From Diaminobutyricibacter sp049994905 (GTDB taxonomy: Bacteria > Actinomycetota > Actinomycetes > Actinomycetales > Microbacteriaceae), in the NCBI RefSeq assembly GCF_049994905.1, contig NZ_CP188258.1:3968001-4032000 (forward strand): a stretch of 64,000 bases of DNA, in the 5' to 3' direction. The position numbers were made by a program, and so were the translations under genes. The stretch's first letter is position 1; the number at the start of each line of letters is the position of its first letter. Below the pieces are notes generated by a model that had not been told where the DNA came from, did not search any database, and saw only the letters and a program-made list of their open reading frames with translations. Positions 15,741-23,467 of this stretch are shown here, one piece after another.

Positions 15741-16051
15741 GGGGAGGCGGGCGACGCGGGCTCGATTCCGGTGCGCTCGATCAATGCATCCACGACGTCG
15801 GCTGCAACATCTTCGTCAGCCAGCTTCGCCGCATCCTCCTCCTGCTTGACCTCCACACGTGCCGCCTGCCATGCCGACCAGTGACCTGACACGAGAGCCC
15901 ACAGCGAGAGCGCCGACACGTACACCACGCTGTTCACCCAGTGGGTGGCGATCGAGACCGGAATCATCGCCACCCAGAAGACGGCCAACCACCCGTTGAC
16001 GCGACGCATGAAGACCGGGTCCCCCTGCACGCTCGCCCACAATGACTTCAT
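15737..16051 (-). CDS. Two-TM membrane protein (2TM-like)
   Basis: A 104-residue protein. After MKSLWASVQGDPVFMRRVNG there are two membrane helices (WLAVFWVAMIPVSIATHWV and SVVYVSALSLWALVSGHWSAW), then an acidic tail (EVKQEEDAAKLADEDVAADV). The layout resembles small actinobacterial membrane proteins of unknown role. I use ATG 16051; an in-frame GTG nine bases upstream is possible. It lies 14 bp after the small hydrophobic gene and overlaps the DUF1206 gene by 4 bp, so all three are one transcript. Confidence 0.7.
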   Translation of the reverse strand: MKSLWASVQGDPVFMRRVNGWLAVFWVAMIPVSIATHWVNSVVYVSALSLWALVSGHWSAWQAARVEVKQEEDAAKLADEDVAADVVDALIERTGIEPASPASP

Positions 16052-16065
16052 CGCGTTCACCGGGC

Positions 16066-16221
16066 TCACACGCTGCGTTTGCGGCGCAGGAACCCGACGA
16101 TGAGGGTGATGACGAAGAACACGAGGCCGAGGATGGCGAGCCAGATCAGACCTTTGATGGCGAATCCGAGAAGTGCGAGGACAGCCCAGATGATGAGCAG
16201 AACGATGATGAGAGCGAGCAT
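16066..16221 (-). CDS. Small hydrophobic membrane protein (51 aa)
   Basis: A 51-residue protein with two closely packed hydrophobic helices (LALIIVLLIIWAVLALLGF, LIWLAILGLVFFVITLIVGF) and a basic end RRKRSV. It resembles the short LPXTG-free hydrophobic proteins next to envelope-stress genes in Actinobacteria. AAAGGAGA eight bases before the ATG is a strong ribosome-binding site, which supports this short gene over longer frames through it. It is first in the operon with the 2TM and DUF1206 genes. Confidence 0.75.
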   Translation of the reverse strand: MLALIIVLLIIWAVLALLGFAIKGLIWLAILGLVFFVITLIVGFLRRKRSV

Positions 16222-16363
16222 AGATTGTCTCCTTTGGTTCGACTGAGCACTTGACTGCTGACAAGAGCACTTAGATTGTGCATTCAGCGGAGCAACCGGC
16301 CGAGGGGCTTGCCCGGATGCGTTCTTCGTGATATCGGTCCTGAGCGACGAGTTGGACGACGCT

Positions 16364-16873
16364 CTACTCGGTTCCGTTCCACGGCCGCAACCGCGGTATC
16401 CATCCCCGCACAGTGCGCCGGTACTCCCGGTATTCGTCGCCATAAGCCCGTTCCAGCGTCGGCTCCTCGTAGAACCGCACGAACAGAAGTACAGCAAGCA
16501 GGGCAATGCCCGCGTAGAGCACCGTCGCCCAGCTCGCGAACAGCAGCGCCTGCCCGAGGATGATCGCCAGCACCGCGACATACATCGGGTTCCGCACAAA
16601 CCGGTACGGCCCGACGACGACCAGGTGGGCGGTCGGAACCGGTGGCGCAGGCGTGCCGTCGGCGCGGGCGAAACGGATGAACGCGTCGAGCAGCACCACG
16701 ACACCGCTCAGGATGAGGACGGCCGCCACGATCGCGATCGGCCAGATCCAGCCGCTCGGCCACGGAATGTGCCATCCGGTGATCAGCCACGGGATCAGCC
16801 CTGCCACGATCCCGGGTGCGAGCACGAGGAACACGATCGTACCCACCCACGCGCGGACGCGCACACGATTCAT
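16364..16873 (-). CDS. Isoprenylcysteine carboxyl methyltransferase-like membrane protein
   Basis: A 169-residue membrane protein of the ICMT/phospholipid-methyltransferase family. Four helices flank the signature GPYRFVRNPMYVAVLA (about 88-103), and the C-terminus has the SAM-binding EEPTLERAYGDEYREYRRTV. In the family such enzymes transfer a methyl group from SAM to lipids or small molecules; bacterial substrates are mostly unknown. No Shine-Dalgarno sequence is seen, but TACGCT lies six bases before ATG 16873 on the minus strand, so the gene is probably leaderless and monocistronic. Confidence 0.82.
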   Translation of the reverse strand: MNRVRVRAWVGTIVFLVLAPGIVAGLIPWLITGWHIPWPSGWIWPIAIVAAVLILSGVVVLLDAFIRFARADGTPAPPVPTAHLVVVGPYRFVRNPMYVAVLAIILGQALLFASWATVLYAGIALLAVLLFVRFYEEPTLERAYGDEYREYRRTVRGWIPRLRPWNGTE

Positions 16874-16939
16874 GCTGGAAGCGTAGCCCCCGGTATCCGT
16901 GCAGCGAGGGCCGAATTCAACCGGAGGATCGGCCCGGTG

Positions 16940-17527
16940 CTAATGCCGCACCGTGTACTGCGCGATGACAACGCCCGTCGTGGTCGGAATCGTGCGGTCC
17001 AGAGTGAGGTCGGTGCGGTCGGCGTCACCGAACAGGCGTGTGCCTGAGCCGAGAACGATGGGAAAGATCAGCAGACTGTAGCTATCGATGAGACCCGCCC
17101 GGTGCAGTGTGCGGATGAGCTCACCGCTTCCCATGATCGTCAACGGCGGAACATCCAAGCGTTCGCGCAACGCGCCCACCGTCTGGATGGCGTCGCCGGC
17201 CAGCAGTTCCGAATTGGGATACGCCAACTCGGTTCGAGCTGAGCGGGAGACAACATACTTGGGGGAGCGCACCAGGACATCGGCGAAAGGGTTCGGCGCG
17301 TCCAGGCTCGTCCAATACCCGAGCAGGTCTTCGTAGGTTCGGCGCCCGAAAAGCAACGCCCCCTGTTGCGACATGCCTTCCGCGGCGAATCCCATGGACA
17401 CGTCGTCCTGGTAGCCGTTGCCCCAGCCGCCGTGGACGAAGCCGTCGCGGGTGTCCTCGTCGGTCCTGCCGGGGCCCTGCATCACGCCGTCGAGGGTGAT
17501 GCTCTGAAAGACGCCGATGCTGCTCAT
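16940..17527 (-). CDS. RibD C-terminal domain (dihydrofolate reductase-like) protein
   Basis: A 195-residue DHFR-fold protein of the YyaP/YwjB type. It starts MSSIGVFQSITLDGVMQGPG and shows the NADPH-binding FGRRTYEDLLGYW, LTIMGSGELIRTLHRAGLID and the end IFPIVLGSGTRLFGD. It shares a fold with the RibD reductase domain, but the physiological substrate of these single-domain proteins is unknown. AAAAGGAGA six bases upstream fixes ATG 17527; the longer frame would begin inside the leader. Confidence 0.85.
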   Translation of the reverse strand: MSSIGVFQSITLDGVMQGPGRTDEDTRDGFVHGGWGNGYQDDVSMGFAAEGMSQQGALLFGRRTYEDLLGYWTSLDAPNPFADVLVRSPKYVVSRSARTELAYPNSELLAGDAIQTVGALRERLDVPPLTIMGSGELIRTLHRAGLIDSYSLLIFPIVLGSGTRLFGDADRTDLTLDRTIPTTTGVVIAQYTVRH

Positions 17528-17632
17528 GATGATCTCCTTTTCAGGACCGACTCCAGGTCCTCTCACCCTTAAACGATCGGGCGACCGGCCAATCGACAGT
17601 GTTGACCCAGGAATCCACTTCGCGCTGTGACC

Positions 17633-18544
17633 TCACACCGTGATGATCGTCTTCCCCTTGCGCCGCTCGGTCGGGTTGAGCGCGGCGATGGCATCGTCAA
17701 GACTCGCGACGGTGCCGATGTTCGTGCGAAGCCGACCATCACGCACCCGCTGGACGATCTCGACCAGCTGCGCCGGAACGGACTCGACGACGAAGTCGAC
17801 CGCCAGACCCTCCCTGGGTCGTACCTCTTCAAGCCCGGTGATGGTGACCAGCGTTCCTCCGGCCCGGATCAGGCGCGCGGACCGCTCCTGGATGGCACCC
17901 CCGATGACATCGAAGACCAGGTCGACTTCGCCGACGTCTTCGAGGGCGTCATCGTCGAGATCGACGAACTCGTGCGCACCGAAGTCGAGCACTTTCTCGC
18001 GATCGGCGGCGCGCCCGGTGCCGATGACCCAGGCGCCGGCCTCTCGTGCGAGCTGCGTCACCATCGTGCCCACAGCGCCGGCCGCACCGTGCGCGAGGAC
18101 GGCCTGCCCAGCCTGCAGGTGGCCGTGCTGGAACAGCCCTTGCCATGCGGTGAGGCCCGAGATGGGCAGGCTCGCGCCCACCGTGAAGTCGACATCGCCC
18201 GGGAGTGGTGCGAGGTTACGCGCCTCAACCGCCACATACTCCGCAAGGGTCCCGTCACGATGCCAATCCGAGATGCCGAACACCCGCTGTCCCGCGGACA
18301 GCCCCGTTGTGCCATAGCCGAGAGCCGTGACCACTCCGGCCAGCTCATGCCCGAGGATCGACGGCGCCCGGTCGCGGCCGGCGCGATCGCTCCAGGTCGA
18401 CGACCACTCCACCTCGGTAGGAACGTACCCGGACGCCCGCACCTCAACCAGGACGTCGTTGATCGCGGGTCGGGGTTGCGGACGGTCCTCCAGCGTCATC
18501 CCGGCCGTTCCCTCGGCTTGATCTCTCACCACGATCGCCTTCAT
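17633..18544 (-). CDS. Zinc-free medium-chain NADP-dependent oxidoreductase
   Basis: A 303-residue quinone-reductase-like member of the MDR superfamily. Domain one begins MKAIVVRDQAEGTAGMTLED with GHELAGVVTALG; the Rossmann domain carries VLAHGAAGAVGTMVTQLARE (about residues 146-165) and VIGTGRAADREKVL. The cysteines that bind catalytic zinc in alcohol dehydrogenases are absent. It probably reduces quinones or enones with NADPH. GGGAGG precedes ATG 18544. It stands alone, divergent from a small PRC-barrel-like gene. Confidence 0.85.
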   Translation of the reverse strand: MKAIVVRDQAEGTAGMTLEDRPQPRPAINDVLVEVRASGYVPTEVEWSSTWSDRAGRDRAPSILGHELAGVVTALGYGTTGLSAGQRVFGISDWHRDGTLAEYVAVEARNLAPLPGDVDFTVGASLPISGLTAWQGLFQHGHLQAGQAVLAHGAAGAVGTMVTQLAREAGAWVIGTGRAADREKVLDFGAHEFVDLDDDALEDVGEVDLVFDVIGGAIQERSARLIRAGGTLVTITGLEEVRPREGLAVDFVVESVPAQLVEIVQRVRDGRLRTNIGTVASLDDAIAALNPTERRKGKTIITV

Positions 18545-18624
18545 CAGGCACCTCCCTGTATCAATTTCTTGTGAATACGGCCCGTTCCTCCGACTCGAAC
18601 GGGACGAAGGTTACAGTGACCCTC

Positions 18625-18984
18625 ATGACCAATGAGACACCCATCGCCTACACCGCGCTCGACAAGGGCGTTCCTGTCCTGGCCGCGGACGGCACAGAGA
18701 TCGGAACAGTCGAGCACGTGCTTCAGGACAGCTCGATCGACCTGTTCGACGGCATCGCGGTCAAGACGCATGCCGGTCTCCGCTTTGTGAGCGCCAACGT
18801 CGTCGGGACCATCACGACTGCCGCCGTGCACACCAACCTCACGGATGCCGACACAGCCGCCCTGCCGAAACCGCAGGGCACCGAAGTGCTCGACGCCGAC
18901 CCGAGCGAGTTCCAGGGCAACGGCCTCAGTGCCTGGTTCGGCCGCATGTTCATGCGCGAGCACTGGATGCGCAACAAAGAGTAG
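18625..18984 (+). CDS. PRC-barrel-like small protein
   Basis: A 119-residue soluble protein. The first 70 residues (AYTALDKGVPVLAADGTEIG, TVEHVLQDSSIDLFDGIAVK) form a small beta-barrel pattern resembling PRC-barrel domains; the C-terminal part is polar and ends FMREHWMRNKE. Function unknown. ATG 18625 has no ribosome-binding site, but TACAGT lies seven bases upstream, consistent with leaderless transcription. It ends 23 bp from the convergent lipoprotein gene. Confidence 0.7.
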   Translation: MTNETPIAYTALDKGVPVLAADGTEIGTVEHVLQDSSIDLFDGIAVKTHAGLRFVSANVVGTITTAAVHTNLTDADTAALPKPQGTEVLDADPSEFQGNGLSAWFGRMFMREHWMRNKE

Positions 18985-19007
18985 AGCGTCGGCAATCGCG
19001 AACGACC

Positions 19008-19772
19008 TCATTTCGCCGGCGGGCACGCCTTGCTGATCGCCGCCGCTTTGGCGCCATCCATTCCAGCCCCGTCGCTGGGGAACCAGTTCTGGTTCGGCCA
19101 CTTCGCGATGAACTCCGCACGGGACGGTGCAGGCACTTCTGAAATGCCGTTGGCCTCGTAACAGGGCACCAGGAACTCCGTGAGGTAGTCGTACAGATAC
19201 CCGAGCTGCTGGGGTGTGGGAGGCGGGCTGGGCTGGTACGGATGCTCGACGCTGCAGACCCACGCGCCGACCGCCTCCTTCTGGTCGCTGGCATCCGCAC
19301 CGACACTGGAGGGCGGGTCGCCTTTCTTCGCACCGGGAGGGTAGGCGTTCGCGATCGGCACGCCCTGCTCGGTGTAGCACTGTGACATGACGGCGACTTC
19401 GGTGGAATCGGTAATGTACCCGCCGAAGGTCACGGCCGGTCGAACTGCAGAGGGATACTGCTGCGACAGCTGCTTCCACGCCTGGTCGGCGTTCGAAAGG
19501 CGACGTTGCTCGGTCTCCGCGGCGGTCTGTGGCGCCGGAGCCGGCGACGGCCCGAGATCGGGCATCGGCACGGTCACCGCAAGCGCGGTCGGCGTGGGCG
19601 TCGATGTCCGTTCGGCATGTGGTTGGGCGGCTGCGATCGTCGCACATCCGGCGAGCGCTCCCAGCGCCACAACGCAGATCGCCGCATGGACCAGCTGCCT
19701 GAGATGACCCTGGTTCCCCGCCACCAGCCCACCCTTCCCCGTCGATCTGCCCTGAAGGGCCTGAGCATACAT
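19008..19772 (-). CDS. Lipoprotein of unknown function with conserved cysteines
   Basis: A 254-residue protein with a signal sequence ending in a lipobox (LAGC at residues 40-43) after a longer-than-usual basic N-terminus (MYAQALQGRSTGKGGL). A Pro/Thr-rich linker leads to a domain with Cys in MSQCYTEQG, AWVCSVEHP, LVPCYEANG and SKACPPAK, again an even number. The mix of short helices and Cys pairs recalls the secreted protein at 12044. The start could be further downstream, because the n-region is long. No regulatory signals seen. Function unknown. Confidence 0.7.
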   Translation of the reverse strand: MYAQALQGRSTGKGGLVAGNQGHLRQLVHAAICVVALGALAGCATIAAAQPHAERTSTPTPTALAVTVPMPDLGPSPAPAPQTAAETEQRRLSNADQAWKQLSQQYPSAVRPAVTFGGYITDSTEVAVMSQCYTEQGVPIANAYPPGAKKGDPPSSVGADASDQKEAVGAWVCSVEHPYQPSPPPTPQQLGYLYDYLTEFLVPCYEANGISEVPAPSRAEFIAKWPNQNWFPSDGAGMDGAKAAAISKACPPAK

Positions 19773-20042
19773 TACGGTCTACTGCGGTTTCAGACGTCTC
19801 TGACACCTTGTCCGGTGGTCGCCCTGCTTCTACGACGCATACGCACACGTGTTCCTGGGCACCGGGATCTGCAGGAACGTCGTGCCCGCTCCGCCGAAGT
19901 GGGCGCAAGGCGCTTCCCTTCCGTCTGATCTCGGATGCGGGTCCGACAACGTCGCCTTCCGGTAACCGGCCTTACGCAACACCCCAGAAGCGAGCGACTG
20001 CTCCGTTGAGGTGAACCCGCCGCGACGTTCTACAGTTGGGCC

Positions 20043-20834
20043 ATGATGACGGCGCGACTTTCGGCGTGGGCGGTGGCGGGCATCCCGGAGGTCGCCCCCG
20101 GCGACGACCTGACCGGGCTCATCGGCGACGCACTCGCCGCATCCGCACCCGACGACCGGCCGCGGGCCGGCGACATCGTTGTCGTGACCAGCAAGATCGT
20201 CTCGAAGGCCGAGGGCCGTTTCGTGCGGGCGGATGACCGTGAGCAGGCGATCATGGATGAGACGGTGCGCGTCGTGGCGACCCGTGTCACCGGCGACCAC
20301 GTCACCCGCATCGTCGAGAACCGCCTCGGCATCGTGGGCGCCGCAGCCGGGGTCGACGCCAGCAATACGCCCGAAGGCACGGTGCTGCTGCTGCCGCTGG
20401 ATCCGGATGCCTCGGCCGCCGCACTCTGCGCGGCCCTGCGGGAGCGGTTCGGTGTCGACCTCGGAGTGATCGTGTCCGACACCCTCGGACGCGCGTGGCG
20501 CCTCGGCCAGACCGATGTCGCGATCGGTGCAGCAGGCGTGCTCGTCACCGACGACCTGCGGGGGTCGACGGATGCGCATGGCCGGCCTCTCGGCGTGACC
20601 CAGCCCGTCGTCGCCGACGAGATCGCCGCGCTGACCGATCTCGTCAAGGGCAAGGCGAACGGACTTCCGGTCGCCGTAGTGCGGGGGCTCGGTCGCTACG
20701 TCACAGGGCTCGACGCTCCCGGTGCGCGAACGCTGGTGCGTACCGGCCCGACCGACATGTTCCGTCTGGGCACGGATGAGGCGCTCGCCGAAGGCTACGC
20801 GCGCGGTTTCGAGGCGGGGCGGGCATCCGAGTGA
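20043..20834 (+). CDS. cofE: Coenzyme F420-0:L-glutamate ligase, single domain
   Basis: A 263-residue enzyme that adds glutamate to F420-0 in a GTP-dependent step of coenzyme F420 synthesis. Family signatures are SKIVSKAEGRFV (about 50-61), ASNTPEGTVLLLPLDPD and SDTLGRAWRLGQTDVAIGAA. Many actinobacterial homologues (FbiB) carry an extra C-terminal flavin domain that reduces dehydro-F420-0; this one stops after the ligase domain. No Shine-Dalgarno sequence, but TACAGT is six bases before ATG 20043, so the message is probably leaderless. The stop overlaps cofC by 4 bp (GTGA), so the two are co-expressed. Confidence 0.92.
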   Translation: MMTARLSAWAVAGIPEVAPGDDLTGLIGDALAASAPDDRPRAGDIVVVTSKIVSKAEGRFVRADDREQAIMDETVRVVATRVTGDHVTRIVENRLGIVGAAAGVDASNTPEGTVLLLPLDPDASAAALCAALRERFGVDLGVIVSDTLGRAWRLGQTDVAIGAAGVLVTDDLRGSTDAHGRPLGVTQPVVADEIAALTDLVKGKANGLPVAVVRGLGRYVTGLDAPGARTLVRTGPTDMFRLGTDEALAEGYARGFEAGRASE

Positions 20835-21628
20835 TCCGCTGGACGGTGGTCGTGCCGTTCAAAGGCGCGGCGGATGCGAAGAGTCGCCTTTCCGGCTCGC
20901 TGGGCGACGACGAGAGGGCCGCCATCGCGCTTGCATTCCTTGTCGACACCGTCAGCGCCGTGGCCCGCGTGGCCGCCGTGTCGAGCGTGATCGTGGTCTC
21001 GAACCAGCCGGGGCTTGCCGGGACCCTCGGGGCCGTGCTCGGTCAGGATCCCGGCCGCGCCGACGCGGAGACCCACGTGATCGCCGATCCGGGGGGCGGC
21101 ATCAACACGGCGGTCGCCGCCGGCCTCGCGCACGCACGGGCCGCCGCTCCCGACACCTTCGCGGCAGCCATCACCGGCGACCTCGCCGCCCTGCGTCCGG
21201 CCGACCTTGCGCAGGCTTTCGCACTCGCCGAGGCGGCGGCCACGAGCGCACAGGTTCTGAACGAGCGCACAGGTTGCAGCGCGGGCAGTCGTTCAGAACC
21301 CGTGCACGGGCGACGTACGTTCGTTCCCGACCGGGAGGGTTCCGGAACCACGATGGTCTCGTTCGCGCCGGGCGCCGACGCCCCGACGCATTTCGGGATC
21401 GGGTCGTCTGCCGCCCATGCGACCGCAGGCTACTCGCCGCTGGACGTGCCGGCCGAGTCGTCGCTGCGGCTCGACATCGACGATGCCGACGACCTCGAGC
21501 TGGCGCGAGCGCTCGGTCTCGGCGAGGCCTCGCGCGCCGTGCTGGCGCGGCGGGTCACGCCGCGTTCATCCGATCCCTCCACGCCACCAGCTCCCGCGCC
21601 TGGCGGAGGTCGCGGTCGAGCCCACTGA
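20831..21628 (+). CDS. cofC: 2-phospho-L-lactate/PEP guanylyltransferase
   Basis: A 265-residue nucleotidyltransferase that activates phosphoenolpyruvate or phospholactate with GTP for F420 synthesis (CofC, FbiD in mycobacteria). Landmarks are VVPFKGAADAKSRL (8-20), DPGGGINTAVAAGL (87-100), ITGDLAAL (114-121), FVPDREGSGTTMV (164-176) and FGIGSSAAH. Between residues 138 and 160 sits a stretch without family likeness (AQVLNERTGCSAGSRSEPVHG), encoded by a palindromic DNA insertion. The last 25 residues (VTPRSSDPSTPPAPAPGGG and on) also read past the normal end and overlap the convergent LLM gene by 74 bp. Confidence 0.9.
   Translation: MIRWTVVVPFKGAADAKSRLSGSLGDDERAAIALAFLVDTVSAVARVAAVSSVIVVSNQPGLAGTLGAVLGQDPGRADAETHVIADPGGGINTAVAAGLAHARAAAPDTFAAAITGDLAALRPADLAQAFALAEAAATSAQVLNERTGCSAGSRSEPVHGRRTFVPDREGSGTTMVSFAPGADAPTHFGIGSSAAHATAGYSPLDVPAESSLRLDIDDADDLELARALGLGEASRAVLARRVTPRSSDPSTPPAPAPGGGRGRAH
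21248..21305 (+). repeat. Palindromic element inserted in cofC
   Basis: Arms GCACAGGTTCTGAACGA (21248-21264) and its inverted copy (21289-21305) match at 16 of 17 positions, 12 of them in an unbroken run, around a 24-nt loop. The segment keeps the reading frame and codes for the extra residues of CofC. Size and position resemble repetitive palindromic elements that invade genes; no second copy is seen in the window. Confidence 0.6.
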
Positions 21629-22355
21629 TCCCCAGCGTGAAAAGGCGTGCGCCGAGCGCGTGCTGCGCCTCGATGGGCTCGAGCGAACCGAGGGTGCCGT
21701 CGCCGGTCGAGATCTCGATCTCGGACATGTCACGGCCGACGCTGTCGCACCACCCCTGGAGCACGCCGAGCTTGCGCTCGAGGGTCTCGACATCCGAGAA
21801 GCTGTGCCAGATGTCGGCGTGCCGGGCGACGATCCTCAGCGTCTTCCTCTCGCCTCCGCCGCCGATGAGCACCGGGATCGAGCGCGTCGGGGCCGGGTTC
21901 AGCGCGGCCCAGCGCGACTCGATGCGCGGAAGGGCTTCGGCGAGCGCGTCGAGGCGCGTGCCGGGCGTACCGAACGGGTAGCCGTATTCCACATAGTCCA
22001 GCTCCTTCCAGCCGGCGCCGATTCCGAGGATGAGCCGCCCGGCGTCGCCGCCGCGCGCGCTGATGTGGTCGACCGTCCGGGCCATGTCGGCCAGCAGGTC
22101 GGGGTTGCGGTACGAGTTGCAGGTGACGAGGGCACCGAGCTGGATGCGGCTGGTCTGCTCGGCCCAGGCGGCCAGCATCGTCCAGCATTCGAAATGCAAG
22201 CCATCCGGATCGCCTGACAACGGGTAGAAGTGGTCCCAGTTGAAGGCGATGTCGGCACCGAGGTCTTCGATGGCGGCGACGGTGTCGCGGAGCTGCGCAT
22301 ACGTCGCGTGCTGGGGTGCGAGCTGCACACCGATGCGGACGGGGCGGTCGTTCAT
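21555..22355 (-). CDS. Luciferase-like (LLM) F420-dependent oxidoreductase
   Basis: A 266-residue member of the bacterial luciferase-like family that uses F420 rather than FMN in many Actinobacteria. It starts MNDRPVRIGVQLAPQHATY and shows FNWDHFYPL, the cofactor segment LGALVTCNSYRNPDLLADMA, GRLILGIGAGWKELDY and VLIGGGGERKTLRIVA. It is the last gene of the F420 operon, overlapping cofD by 4 bp, so F420 is the likely cofactor. Substrate unknown; a role in reducing dehydro-F420 is conceivable because CofE lacks that domain, but this is speculation. It overlaps convergent cofC by 74 bp. Confidence 0.85.
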   Translation of the reverse strand: MNDRPVRIGVQLAPQHATYAQLRDTVAAIEDLGADIAFNWDHFYPLSGDPDGLHFECWTMLAAWAEQTSRIQLGALVTCNSYRNPDLLADMARTVDHISARGGDAGRLILGIGAGWKELDYVEYGYPFGTPGTRLDALAEALPRIESRWAALNPAPTRSIPVLIGGGGERKTLRIVARHADIWHSFSDVETLERKLGVLQGWCDSVGRDMSEIEISTGDGTLGSLEPIEAQHALGARLFTLGISGLDRDLRQARELVAWRDRMNAA

Positions 22356-23467
22356 AGGATTCCTCCGAAATCGTTGGCGGTCGGTCGGTCGAGTGCGCCC
22401 GTCTGGGCGGCATGACGTGCGTGGGCGGCGGCGAGCGCGTGGGCGGCGATCGTCGCGGTCGCCGGCACGTCGTGCATCCAGAGCGGATGGGCTGACGCGC
22501 GGATGCCCGCGGCTTCCAGGTCTTCGACGAGTCCGGCATCCGTCTCGTCGACGAGCCAGGCGTCGAGGATGCCACCGTCGGCCCGCGAGCCGTAGAAGAG
22601 GCCGACGCCGAGGGCCGTCGAGTCCACCCCGACGATGTCGAGGCACCGGTCGGCCATGCCGCGCACGACGCTGCCGCCGATGATCGGCGACACCCCGACC
22701 ACCGGTGCGCGGGTATCGCGCAGCGCTTCGTGCACGCCCGGGATGGCGAGGATCGTTCCGATGGAGACGACGGGGTTCGATGGCGGGATGATGACGATGT
22801 CGGCCTCGCGGATCGCCTCCAGCACGCCGGGAGCGGCCTTCGCCTGCTCCAGTCCGACCTGCACGAACGCGCTCGCCGGGGCTGCGGCACGGTAGCGCAC
22901 CCACCACTCCTCGAAGTGGATGAGGTCGCCGGCCCGGTGCTCGTCGACATCGGCTGCGAGCCGAACGTGCGTCTCGACGGGGTCGTCGCTCATCGGGAGC
23001 AGTCGGGCTCCGGGTCGCCACCGGCGCGCGAGGATCTGCGTCGCCTCGCTCAGCGTCCGGCCGGAGCGCAGCAGGTCGCTGCGCACGATGTGGGTGCCAA
23101 GGTCGAGGTCGCCGAGGGTGAACCAGTCCCAGCCGGCCCCGTAGGCCGCGATCTCGCCAGACGTGCGGCGCGTCTCGTCTGCTCGGCCCCATCCCTGATC
23201 TTCGGCGATTCCGCCGCCGAGCGTGTACATCACCGTGTCGAGGTCGGGGCAGATGCGCAGGCCGGTCAGCCACATGTCGTCGCCGGTGTTGACGATCACG
23301 GTGACCGGCACCGAAGACCCCTGCACCGAAGTCACCGGCACCGTAGCGCCCGGCACGGTCCGGCCGTCGCCGCCCTCCGCCGGGTACTCCGCGGCGAGGT
23401 GTGCGAGCAGCCCCCGCGTGAAGCGGGCGCCGCCGACGCCGCCGGCCAGTACGGTGATCCCCGTCAT
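22352..23467 (-). CDS. cofD: 2-phospho-L-lactate transferase
   Basis: A 371-residue transferase (FbiA in mycobacteria) that joins the activated lactate or enolpyruvyl group to FO, giving F420-0 or its dehydro form. Signatures: ITVLAGGVGGARFTRGLL at the N-terminus, VIVNTGDDMWLTGLRICPDL, DTVMYTLGGGI, RLLPMSDDPVETHV, and ADIVIIPPSNPVVSIGTIL and VVGVSPIIGG for substrate binding. A Pro/Thr/Val-rich stretch (residues about 28-50) between the first strand and the NTGDD motif is long but not unusual for Actinobacteria. Overlaps fgd upstream and the LLM gene downstream by 4 bp each. Confidence 0.93.
   Translation of the reverse strand: MTGITVLAGGVGGARFTRGLLAHLAAEYPAEGGDGRTVPGATVPVTSVQGSSVPVTVIVNTGDDMWLTGLRICPDLDTVMYTLGGGIAEDQGWGRADETRRTSGEIAAYGAGWDWFTLGDLDLGTHIVRSDLLRSGRTLSEATQILARRWRPGARLLPMSDDPVETHVRLAADVDEHRAGDLIHFEEWWVRYRAAAPASAFVQVGLEQAKAAPGVLEAIREADIVIIPPSNPVVSIGTILAIPGVHEALRDTRAPVVGVSPIIGGSVVRGMADRCLDIVGVDSTALGVGLFYGSRADGGILDAWLVDETDAGLVEDLEAAGIRASAHPLWMHDVPATATIAAHALAAAHARHAAQTGALDRPTANDFGGIL

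Noticed and set aside
19773..20042. A possible gene in the gap before cofE
   Set aside because: Short open frames exist (for example YDAYAHVFLGTGICRN) but none has a start signal or a family likeness that I can name.
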